From assembly GCA_016218095.1 (NCBI GenBank), contig JACREV010000219.1, forward strand, positions 1 to 9,662: a DNA stretch of 9,662 bases. Reading direction: 5' to 3'. Source of the stretch: Deltaproteobacteria bacterium. GTDB taxonomy: Bacteria > Desulfobacterota > GWC2-55-46. Position numbers and translations under genes: made by a program. Positions 1 through 5,436 of the stretch are shown here, piece by piece (the stretch's first letter is position 1; every line of letters begins with the position of its first letter). A model generated the notes under the pieces. That model was not told where the DNA came from and ran no database searches. It was given only the letters and a program-made list of their open reading frames with translations.

Positions 1-165
1 CACGAGGAGAAGGACGCGATAGAGGACCTCTACGAGCCTTACCTTATACAGGAAGGCTACATAAACAGGACACCGAGGGGGCGGGTCGCCACACCGATCG
101 CCTACGCCCATGTGGGAAGGCCTTATAAAGAGGCCGGAAAGAACGGACACGAGACTCTTTTTTAG
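1..165 (+). CDS. ruvB: Holliday junction branch-migration helicase RuvB, C-terminal fragment
   Basis: The window opens inside this gene; 54 codons and a TAG stop are present. The fragment contains the segments YEPYLIQEGYINRTPRGRVA and TPIAYAHVG, which match the C-terminal winged-helix domain of RuvB; the TPRGR stretch is the DNA-binding turn conserved in nearly all RuvB proteins. RuvB is the hexameric AAA+ motor that, with RuvA, drives branch migration of Holliday junctions in recombination repair. The AAA+ domains lie off the left edge and cannot be checked. The stop is followed by 34 bases before queH, so the two are probably co-transcribed. In many bacteria ruvB is followed by queA, another queuosine gene, which makes the order seen here unsurprising. 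Confidence 0.93.
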   Translation, partial: HEEKDAIEDLYEPYLIQEGYINRTPRGRVATPIAYAHVGRPYKEAGKNGHETLF

Positions 166-199
166 CCTTTCATTGAGTCCCTAACATAGAGGCCCTTTT

Positions 200-829
200 A
201 TGGAAAACGCGGTCAGGGGCTCTTCCGTTGCCCCGCCAAAGCGCATCCTCGTACACATCTGTTGCGGGCCGTGCTCTGTAGCGCCGCTTAAATATTTTCT
301 AAATGGCAGCGCCGAGATATGCGGCTTTTTCCATAACCCCAATATACATCCGAGAAAAGAATTCCTCGCGCGCCTCGATGCGGCAAAGACCCTTGCGCGA
401 CTCCTTTCATTGAATGTCATTTTTGATGAGGAGTACAGGCCGCTCCCTTTCATAAAAGGACAGAAGGCCTCTTCCGGGAATGCGAATATCAAGCACCCGC
501 CAAAGGCATCAAGGTGCTTATACTGTTACGCGTCGAGGCTTGAAGAGACGGCGAAGGCGGCGGTAGCAAACGGCTTCGACGCATTCTCGTCGTCTCTCTT
601 ATATAGCACCTCGCAGAGGCACGACGAGATAGCCTCGCTCGGGGTTGACCTCTCCAGGAAATACGGCATAATCTTCTATTACAAGGATTTCAGGGCCTTC
701 TGGCAGGCGGGGTTGGATGAATCCAAGGCGCTCGGCCTCTACCGGCAGAAGTACTGCGGTTGCGTATACAGCAGGATAGAGCGATACGCCGATGCCAGGC
801 CCAGGAAGGGCGCGAGTGAAGGCGCGTAA
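200..829 (+). CDS. queH: Epoxyqueuosine reductase QueH (DUF208 family)
   Basis: The 209-residue product is a full-length QueH, the enzyme that reduces epoxyqueuosine to queuosine at the wobble position of tRNAs for Tyr, His, Asn and Asp. It is a non-homologous replacement for the cobalamin enzyme QueG. All signature blocks are visible: HICCGPCS with Cys21, Cys22 and Cys25; HNPNIHP at 45-51; RCLYCYASRL with Cys106 and Cys109; the block KDFRAFWQAG around 162-171; and GLYRQKYCGCVYSR with Cys186 and Cys188. Family knowledge says these cysteines bind an Fe-S cluster and a nearby metal. The ATG at 200 has a TAGAGG ribosome-binding site at 187-192, seven bases upstream. The 3' end overlaps the SAM synthetase start by 14 bases, implying coupled translation. 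Confidence 0.95.
   Translation: MENAVRGSSVAPPKRILVHICCGPCSVAPLKYFLNGSAEICGFFHNPNIHPRKEFLARLDAAKTLARLLSLNVIFDEEYRPLPFIKGQKASSGNANIKHPPKASRCLYCYASRLEETAKAAVANGFDAFSSSLLYSTSQRHDEIASLGVDLSRKYGIIFYYKDFRAFWQAGLDESKALGLYRQKYCGCVYSRIERYADARPRKGASEGA
803..810 (+). promoter_or_regulatory. Ribosome-binding site that decides the SAM synthetase start
   Basis: The sequence AGGAAGGG lies inside the 3' end of queH, five bases before a GTG at 816. An alternative in-frame ATG at 792 has no comparable site. The protein starting at GTG 816 (KARNILVE after the initiator) also aligns better with the N-termini of archaeal SAM synthetases. GTG 816 is therefore preferred. Confidence 0.75.
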
Positions 830-2027
830 CATATTGGTAGAGACGGTAAGGTGCGCCTCCGTATCTGACGAGTCCGTTGAGATAGTCGAGCGCAAGGGCA
901 CGGGCCACCCCGACTATATCTGCGACGCGGTGATGGACAGGATTTCCGTCGCCTTAAGCCGCGAGTACACGAGGCTCTTCGGAGAGGTCCTACATCACAA
1001 CATCGACAAGGGGTTGTTGGTCGCCGGTGAGGTCGAAAAGCGTTTCGGGGGCGGGAGGGTTATAAAGCCGATGGAGTTCATAATAGGCGACCGGGCGACC
1101 TTTGCCGTAGGGAAAGAAAAGGTCCCGGTCGCGGCCATCGCCAGGGAGGCGGTCTTTGCGTGGTTCAAGGAGTCGCTCCCCGGGGTGGATATAAAAAAAG
1201 ACCTCAAAGTCAGGGTCGTCTTAAAGCCCGGCTCAGAGGAGCTCAAGGACATATTCTCGAGGAAGGGGAGGGTGAAGGGCGCTAACGACACCTCGGCCTC
1301 GGTCGGCTACGCCCCCTTTACCCCGACGGAACGCGCGGTCTACGAGACGGAGCGTTTTATAAACTCCCCCGCGTTCAAGCAACGGTTCCCTGAGTCCGGA
1401 GAGGATGTGAAGGTAATGGGCATACGGAGGGGGACGGCGCTCGACCTCACCATCGCCTGCCCTTTGAGGGCGCGGCTTGTAAGGAGCGAATCAGATTATT
1501 TTAAAAAGAAATCGGCTCTCCACGGGGCCGTGAGGGAGTTCCTGTCGGACGCCCCTTTTTCATCCGTTAATGTGAACCTCAATACCCTCGATATCAAGGG
1601 CAAGGGTACGGGAGGGGTATATCTGACGCTCCTCGGCACATCCGCCGAGGACGCGGACTCCGGGCAGGTGGGCAGGGGCAACCGCGTAAACGGCGTAATA
1701 TCGCTTAACAGGCCCATGGGCACCGAGGCCGCGGCAGGGAAGAACCCGGTATCCCACGTGGGCAAGATCTACACGGTCCTCGCGCACCAGATGGCGAACG
1801 AGCTCTACGAGAGGCTCAAGGGCGTAAAAGAGGTCTATGTCTGGCTCTTGAGCCAGATAGGCTCTCCGATCGATCGGCCCAAGCAGGTATATGTGCGGAT
1901 AGTTCCGGGCAGGGGGCTGGATAACAAAACCGTAAACATGCATGCGGCTCGGATACTCGAGGAGCTCCTCTCCGGCATAGGCGCGCTGACGCTCGAGCTG
2001 TCAAGGGGCGAGCACCCGGTCTGCTAG
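816..2027 (+). CDS. mat: Archaeal-type S-adenosylmethionine synthetase (methionine adenosyltransferase)
   Basis: This enzyme makes S-adenosylmethionine from methionine and ATP. The sequence belongs to the archaeal family (AdoMet_Synthase, PF01941), not the usual bacterial MetK. Diagnostic blocks are VERKGTGHPDYICD near the N-terminus, LHHNIDKG, KRFGGG, then near the C-terminus GQVGRGNRVNGVISLNRPMG, EAAAGKNPVSHVGKIY and WLLSQIGSPID. Starting at GTG 816 the protein is 403 residues, close to the roughly 400 of archaeal homologues; an ATG at 792 would add eight poorly supported residues. The gene overlaps queH by 14 bases. There is no room for a SAM riboswitch in front of it, so any control would act on the whole transcript. 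The reading frame is intact and its GC-rich, AGG/ATA-rich codon use matches the neighbours, so if it was transferred, the event is old. It probably supplies SAM to the cell; whether a bacterial MetK also exists cannot be seen here. Confidence 0.95.
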   Translation: MKARNILVETVRCASVSDESVEIVERKGTGHPDYICDAVMDRISVALSREYTRLFGEVLHHNIDKGLLVAGEVEKRFGGGRVIKPMEFIIGDRATFAVGKEKVPVAAIAREAVFAWFKESLPGVDIKKDLKVRVVLKPGSEELKDIFSRKGRVKGANDTSASVGYAPFTPTERAVYETERFINSPAFKQRFPESGEDVKVMGIRRGTALDLTIACPLRARLVRSESDYFKKKSALHGAVREFLSDAPFSSVNVNLNTLDIKGKGTGGVYLTLLGTSAEDADSGQVGRGNRVNGVISLNRPMGTEAAAGKNPVSHVGKIYTVLAHQMANELYERLKGVKEVYVWLLSQIGSPIDRPKQVYVRIVPGRGLDNKTVNMHAARILEELLSGIGALTLELSRGEHPVC

Positions 2028-2064
2028 GCGCAGGGCTTAAGTGAAACACCGACTGAACATTAGC

Positions 2065-2071
2065 GAGGAGG
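2065..2071 (+). promoter_or_regulatory. Strong ribosome-binding site for a TTG-initiated gene
   Basis: GAGGAGG is a near-perfect Shine-Dalgarno sequence seven bases before the TTG at 2079. The next in-frame Met lies about 26 residues further on, inside the conserved helix, so TTG 2079 is the credible start of the DksA-like gene. Confidence 0.8.
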
Positions 2072-2078
2072 TATTTTC

Positions 2079-2477
2079 TTGGCGAAGAAAAAGAACGAAG
2101 GCTTGAGCGCGAGGCAAATCAAGCTCAAGGAGAACCTCCTCGAGAGGAAACGGAAGATGTGGAACGAGCTCCGCGAGGAGTTTTTCGGAAAACTCGGGAG
2201 GGAGTACAATTCACAGTTCGATACCTCCAACGACCTCGAAGACCTCTCCATCCTTGATGCGCTGGAGGATACCGGGCTCGCCGTGGCGGATATAAAGAAA
2301 AAACAGCTCGAAGAGCTCGACGAGTCTCTCCGCAAGATCGACGAAGGCACCTACGGCGTATGCTCCAATTGCGGTACGGAGATAGACGACGGCAGACTCA
2401 AGGTAGAGCCCTTTGCCGAGCTTTGCGTCGCGTGCAAGAAGGAGAGCGAGCAAGGCGCGAAGAAGCCGACGCTTTAA
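2079..2477 (+). CDS. DksA/TraR-type zinc-finger RNA polymerase-binding regulator
   Basis: The 132-residue protein has a highly charged, helical N-terminal part (coiled-coil-like, roughly 10-90) and a C4 zinc finger with Cys95, Cys98, Cys116 and Cys119. The spacing of the four cysteines and their distance from the acidic tip equal those of E. coli DksA (Cys114, 117, 135 and 138; Asp71), so an ungapped alignment with offset 19 is possible. It places Asp52, Asp55 and Ser57 at the DksA tip residues Asp71, Asp74 and Ala76. DksA proteins enter the RNA polymerase secondary channel and adjust initiation, often with ppGpp. Here Lys98 and Arg129 of E. coli DksA, used for ppGpp site 2, correspond to Glu79 and Glu110, so ppGpp dependence is doubtful. 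It starts at TTG with a strong ribosome-binding site, 51 bases after the SAM synthetase stop. It is a DksA-family member; whether it is the main DksA or a paralogue is unknown. Confidence 0.88.
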   Translation: MAKKKNEGLSARQIKLKENLLERKRKMWNELREEFFGKLGREYNSQFDTSNDLEDLSILDALEDTGLAVADIKKKQLEELDESLRKIDEGTYGVCSNCGTEIDDGRLKVEPFAELCVACKKESEQGAKKPTL

Positions 2478-2521
2478 CGTTTTCAAGGTGATTGCTTTTC
2501 ACGCACATCCGGACTCTCGCC

Positions 2522-2570
2522 GGTACAGGCGCGGTTTTTAATCGGGCCGCGCCTGTGCCTCTGTTCCCTT
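2522..2570 (+). terminator. Probable transcription terminator after the dksA-like gene
   Basis: A perfect 10-bp inverted repeat, ACAGGCGCGG at 2525-2534 and CCGCGCCTGT at 2547-2556, extends to about 13 bp with one G-T pair. The loop is 12 bases. The stem is very GC-rich, but the following sequence (CTCTGTTCCCTT) is only moderately T-rich. It sits 45 bases after the gene and before a new promoter, where a terminator is expected. Its efficiency is uncertain. Confidence 0.6.
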
Positions 2571-2597
2571 AAAAATTTCCAAATAATCCCCCGCCCG

Positions 2598-2606
2598 TGT
2601 TATAAT
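2598..2606 (+). promoter_or_regulatory. Extended -10 promoter for the radical SAM/Nudix unit
   Basis: TGTTATAAT contains an exact TATAAT at 2601-2606, preceded by TG with the one-base gap typical of extended -10 promoters. A weak -35-like TTTCCA lies at 2576-2581, 19 bases upstream; extended -10 promoters can work without a good -35. Transcription would start near 2613, about 30 bases before the ATG at 2642. It stands just after the terminator hairpin, which supports the assignment. Confidence 0.65.
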
Positions 2607-2641
2607 TCTGTTTATTCTACACACTTCGGAATCCGATTCTT

Positions 2642-3565
2642 ATGAGGACCCGTCCGGGATACATAAGTCTCTACGAGACAGGCGAGCTCTTCGGAAGGAT
2701 AGCGGCCCTGAACTCCATATCAAAGGCCTGCGCCCTTTGCCCGAGGAGGTGCGCCGTGGACAGGACCAGCGGTGAGAAGGGCGTGTGCGGGACAGGCTTT
2801 CTGCCCATCGTCTCCTCCGCGCACCCGCACTTCGGAGAGGAGCCGCCGCTGACCGGCTTTCGCGGCAGCGGCACCATCTTTCTCACCCACTGCAACTTGC
2901 GTTGCATCTTCTGCCAGAACAGCGAAATAAGCCGCCCCTCGAAGGTCGACGAGCCCCGGGAGGTCTCGATAGACGAGCTCTCATCGATCATGCTCTCCCT
3001 CCAGAGGCGGGGTTGCCATAATATAAACTTCGTCTCTCCCACGCACCAGGTCCCGCAGATAGTCGAGGCCCTGCCCAAGGCCATAGAGAACGGGCTCGAT
3101 CTGCCTCTCATCTACAATACCGGAGGCTACGACGACGTCGATACGATAAGGCTGCTGGAGGGCATATTCGACATCTACATGCCGGATATGAAGTACGCGG
3201 AGAGTACCGTAGGCCTAAAGCTCTCGGGGGTGGCGGACTACGCCGAGGCGAACAGAAGCGCTGTCAAGGAGATGCACAGGCAGGTCGGCGACCTCGTCAC
3301 GGACGAGAGTGGGATAGCCGTAAAGGGCCTTTTAGTAAGGCACCTCGTCCTGCCTGAGGGCCTCGCCGGCTCATACGAGACGATGAGGTTCATAGCGGAT
3401 GAGATATCGCCTTGCACCTATGTCAATATAATGGACCAGTACAGGCCGTGCTTCAGGGCTTTCGAAGAAAAACAGGTCTCAAGGCGCATAACCGGCGACG
3501 AGTACAGGGGGGCGCTGGATGCGGCCAGGAGGGCCGGGCTCAAGCGCATGGAAGGTGCAAGCTAA
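2642..3565 (+). CDS. Radical SAM protein, PflX / pyruvate formate-lyase activase-like (COG1313), function unknown
   Basis: The 307-residue protein has the radical SAM motif CNLRCIFCQN with Cys84, Cys88 and Cys91, which bind the [4Fe-4S] cluster that cleaves SAM. In front of it lies a second cysteine set, CALCPRRC and GVCG (Cys30, Cys33, Cys37, Cys49), followed by GEEPPLTGFRGSGTIFLTHC. This arrangement is typical of the PflX branch (COG1313) of the pyruvate formate-lyase activase relatives. Downstream, YNTGGYD and DIYMPDMKY fit the barrel strands of the family. No target enzyme, such as a glycyl radical protein, is encoded nearby, so the substrate is unknown. There is no clear Shine-Dalgarno sequence before ATG 2642, but the transcript leader would be only about 30 bases. 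The Nudix gene follows after 28 bases, probably in the same unit. Family assignment is firm, function is not. Confidence 0.9.
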   Translation: MRTRPGYISLYETGELFGRIAALNSISKACALCPRRCAVDRTSGEKGVCGTGFLPIVSSAHPHFGEEPPLTGFRGSGTIFLTHCNLRCIFCQNSEISRPSKVDEPREVSIDELSSIMLSLQRRGCHNINFVSPTHQVPQIVEALPKAIENGLDLPLIYNTGGYDDVDTIRLLEGIFDIYMPDMKYAESTVGLKLSGVADYAEANRSAVKEMHRQVGDLVTDESGIAVKGLLVRHLVLPEGLAGSYETMRFIADEISPCTYVNIMDQYRPCFRAFEEKQVSRRITGDEYRGALDAARRAGLKRMEGAS

Positions 3566-3582
3566 AGAATAGAATCCGTTCC

Positions 3583-3588
3583 AGGAGG
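3583..3588 (+). promoter_or_regulatory. Ribosome-binding site for the TTG-initiated Nudix gene
   Basis: A perfect AGGAGG lies five bases before TTG 3594. No alternative ATG or GTG is available before the conserved Nudix domain begins (ISAGGVIF), so this site fixes the start. Confidence 0.85.
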
Positions 3589-3593
3589 CTTTT

Positions 3594-4055
3594 TTGAAGA
3601 CTGAAAGGCAGATCTCAGCCGGAGGCGTCATATTCAGGTTCAGGGATAGTGCGATAGAGGTCGCCCTCATCTCCGTTAAAGGCGGCAAGGTCTGGGGGCT
3701 CCCCAAGGGAACGGCCGAGAAGGGCGAGAACCTCGCCAGGACCGCGCACCGGGAGGTAAGGGAGGAGACGGGCCTCGACGGAAGGATAATCGACAGGCTC
3801 GGGCACATTGAATATTTTTACACATTCAAGGAAGAGGGCGGCGGGACTAAGAGGTACTTCAAGATCGTCTACTTTTTCCTCATGGAATACATAAGCGGCA
3901 AGGTCGAGGACCACGACTCCGAGGTCGACGAGTGCAGGTGGGTCGGGATAGACGAGGCGGTCTCGCTCATGAGGTACAAGGACGAAAAGGAGATATTGGA
4001 GAAGGCGCGGCGGATGATATTGGAACTTAAGAGGGCGGAGGAGTCGGCGTCGTGA
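3594..4055 (+). CDS. Nudix hydrolase, diadenosine polyphosphate hydrolase-like
   Basis: The 153-residue protein carries a perfect Nudix box (GX5EX7REUXEEXGU): Gly39, Glu45, Arg53, Glu54, Glu57, Glu58, Gly60 and Leu61. The glutamates bind the metal needed to split nucleoside diphosphate-linked substrates. WGLPKG at 34-39 just before the box, and the overall size, resemble the Ap4A/Ap6A hydrolase-like branch, which clears dinucleoside polyphosphates made under stress; substrate cannot be fixed from sequence alone. A following tract (RYFKIVYFFLMEY) is the usual beta strand after the box, and CRWVGIDEA near 114-122 is the usual late Nudix segment. The protein is a single complete domain, probably cytoplasmic, with no signal peptide. 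It starts at TTG with a perfect ribosome-binding site, 28 bases behind the radical SAM gene. Confidence 0.9.
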   Translation: MKTERQISAGGVIFRFRDSAIEVALISVKGGKVWGLPKGTAEKGENLARTAHREVREETGLDGRIIDRLGHIEYFYTFKEEGGGTKRYFKIVYFFLMEYISGKVEDHDSEVDECRWVGIDEAVSLMRYKDEKEILEKARRMILELKRAEESAS

Positions 4056-4077
4056 GTTCTTTTTCCGCGCCGTTTTA

Positions 4078-4100
4078 ACCCTCAAGGCTTAGGTGAGGGT
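4078..4100. terminator. Weak hairpin between convergent genes, possible terminator
   Basis: The inverted repeat ACCCTCA (4078-4084) and TGAGGGT (4094-4100) forms a 7-bp stem with a 9-base loop, placed between the ends of the Nudix gene and the oppositely oriented acyltransferase. On the + strand it is followed by an A run, not a T run, so it is not a classical intrinsic terminator in either direction. The position is right for one, the structure only partly. Confidence 0.35.
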
Positions 4101-4108
4101 GAAAAAAT

Positions 4109-5161
4109 TCACTTCGAAATGGAAAGATAAGTCTTTATGTATTCCGCTATTTTTTTATCCTGCCGCTCGATAAAACGGAAGGATAACCAAGCTGTCGTAA
4201 AGCTTACAGATAGCGCCATCGCTATCGAGAGATTATAGGACAATGCCATTCCTGAGAAAAAGCCGAGCAGAAGAAAACCAACAGGGTCGTGCAACAGGTA
4301 GCCTGAATATGAGATCCTGCCGGTGAAGGCAAGAGGCGAAAAGATGCGTTCCACAAGGTCATTCTTAAACGCCCGTTCGCAGACAATGAACAGAGCCGAA
4401 AATATTGGCACCCCGATAAGGAGATGGAGATTTTCCTTTTGGAACCATAATGTGCTTGCGGCGGTCGTAAGGGAGATTAACGCATATTCCCAGACCGACA
4501 TATCCTCCCTCAATACCTTACACGCGGCTATGCCAAGCCAGAAAATGAGAAAGTAGTTGAGGTCTCCTCCTGAGAGCGGGACATCGCTTATGTAATTGGG
4601 TATTCCTGCGGCGGCCAGCAACAGAACGTACGAAATGTAATATGTTGATTTTTTCCTAAGGTCGACGAACTTCCAAAGGATTGCAATGAAAAGGTAAAAC
4701 CTTAGTTCGACATAGAGGGTCCAGAACGCGCCCTCAAGGAAGGGAAGATGAAGGGCCTCGGCATACATGCCTGTATTTGCCAACACCGTCGTAAAGTCAA
4801 ATCTCCACGGAATATTGAAAACCCTTTTGTGCAGAGCCTCCAGGGCCAATATTATGATTATCGAGCACCAGTACGGCGGCAGAAGCCTTGATAATCTTGA
4901 AATTAAAAAATCGAGAGGCCCTTTTTTATTCTGGATGCTTAAGTAAATGATAAAGCCGCTTATCATGAAAAAAAGATGCACCCCTATCCAGCCAAAATCA
5001 AACCTGTAGAACGCCTCGTCCGCAAAGGCGTTATTTCCGTACTTGCTGGGATATCTTTTGGTAAAATGATAGAGGGCGACAAGGATAATAGCGAGCCCCC
5101 TTAGGACATCGAGCCATTTAATGCGAGGCAGTGAATGGGAGGCGTAATCCTGATTGTACAG
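4109..5161 (-). CDS. Acyltransferase-3 family membrane protein with non-standard start (probably CTG)
   Basis: This is an integral-membrane acyltransferase (Acyl_transf_3, PF01757), the family that O-acetylates or otherwise acylates polysaccharides, peptidoglycan and other surface molecules. Reading upstream of the GTG at 4981, the frame stays open to a stop at 5198-5200 and encodes the essential N-terminus: RIKWLDVLRGLAIILVALYH, then GWIGVHLFFMISGF. This supplies the family's R-X10-H motif (Arg21 and His32, numbering from CTG 5161) and the first membrane helix. The frame has no ATG, GTG or TTG before 4981. CTG at 5161 preceded by AAGGA is the best start and gives 350 residues, normal for the family. 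Many hydrophobic helices follow, ending with RFIERQDKK. GC content is visibly lower than in flanking genes (25 of 60 bases in 4801-4860). It may be a recent acquisition, or a gene that has lost its start codon. Family certain, exact start uncertain. Confidence 0.82.
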   Translation of the reverse strand: MYNQDYASHSLPRIKWLDVLRGLAIILVALYHFTKRYPSKYGNNAFADEAFYRFDFGWIGVHLFFMISGFIIYLSIQNKKGPLDFLISRLSRLLPPYWCSIIIILALEALHKRVFNIPWRFDFTTVLANTGMYAEALHLPFLEGAFWTLYVELRFYLFIAILWKFVDLRKKSTYYISYVLLLAAAGIPNYISDVPLSGGDLNYFLIFWLGIAACKVLREDMSVWEYALISLTTAASTLWFQKENLHLLIGVPIFSALFIVCERAFKNDLVERIFSPLAFTGRISYSGYLLHDPVGFLLLGFFSGMALSYNLSIAMALSVSFTTAWLSFRFIERQDKKIAEYIKTYLSISK

Positions 5162-5167
5162 ATAAAA

Positions 5168-5172
5168 TCCTT
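5168..5172 (-). promoter_or_regulatory. Putative ribosome-binding site for the acyltransferase
   Basis: AAGGA on the - strand lies six bases before the proposed CTG start at 5161. It is the only Shine-Dalgarno-like sequence I see at suitable distance from any possible start that keeps the R-X10-H motif. Confidence 0.45.
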
Positions 5173-5179
5173 GGACAAA

Positions 5180-5185
5180 ATTATA
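5180..5185 (-). promoter_or_regulatory. Possible -10 box for the acyltransferase
   Basis: On the - strand there is an exact TATAAT here. Transcription would begin near 5173, giving a very short leader that contains AAGGA and then the CTG at 5161. No -35 box resembling TTGACA is found 16-18 bases upstream and there is no extended -10 TG, so the site may be chance in AT-rich DNA. If real, it forces translation to begin downstream of about 5173. Confidence 0.3.
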
Positions 5186-5257
5186 TGGCGAGTCTGCTTA
5201 AAAGGATGAGAACTGATTAGGTTACCTCTGAGAATTTGTTCCTTTTTGCGACTGCCC

Positions 5258-5309
5258 GGGACAGGGTCAAAGTCAAGTGCTGGTTTTTTGGAAAAATCGG
5301 ACTGTTCCC
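5258..5309. repeat. Imperfect inverted repeat, possible small repeat remnant
   Basis: GGGACAG at 5258-5264 faces CTGTTCCC at 5302-5309; they are complementary except for one extra base. Between them lies TTTTTTGGAAAAA, itself a small inverted repeat. GGGACAG...CTGTCCC ends are often seen in palindromic repeats associated with REP-type (Y1) transposases, but that link is inference; no transposase is present. Confidence 0.3.
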
Positions 5310-5409
5310 ATCTGAAAAGGTGATTTCTTACGGGCCGAAGTCGAATTCTTAGACGGCGAGTATGACTATCAAGCTATCGGCCTTCAGCCAATGGTTAAAT
5401 ATTGACTTA

Positions 5410-5436
5410 TTGAGCCAGAGAATATGCCGATACAAT
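5410..5436 (+). promoter_or_regulatory. Weak promoter candidate for the methyltransferase-ilvE-purL unit
   Basis: TTGAGC at 5410-5415 and TACAAT at 5431-5436 match the -35 and -10 consensus at four and five of six positions, but the spacing is only 15 bases. A TTGACT at 5402-5407 is a better -35 box without a matching -10 at correct spacing. The leader would be about 200 bases. A promoter is needed somewhere here because the upstream gene points away. Confidence 0.25.

Noticed and set aside
166..199. Possible preQ1 or SAM riboswitch ahead of queH or mat
   Set aside because: The gap before queH is only 34 bases and there is no gap before mat, too little for either riboswitch plus an expression platform. 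No pseudoknot-like pattern was seen.
1560..1943. Long - strand frame of 127 codons inside the SAM synthetase gene
   Set aside because: It is antisense to a strongly conserved enzyme and matches no family; such shadow frames are expected in GC-rich DNA. The same applies to the other antisense frames across queH, ilvE and purL.
2785..3021. 78-codon + strand frame inside the radical SAM gene
   Set aside because: It is an alternate frame of a clearly conserved protein, with an Arg/Leu/Pro-rich product typical of frame-shifted GC-rich coding DNA.
4109..4981. Acyltransferase starting at GTG 4981 (290 residues)
   Set aside because: It would begin in the middle of the conserved GWIGVHLFFMISGF block and lose the R-X10-H motif and first helix, which are encoded in frame just upstream.
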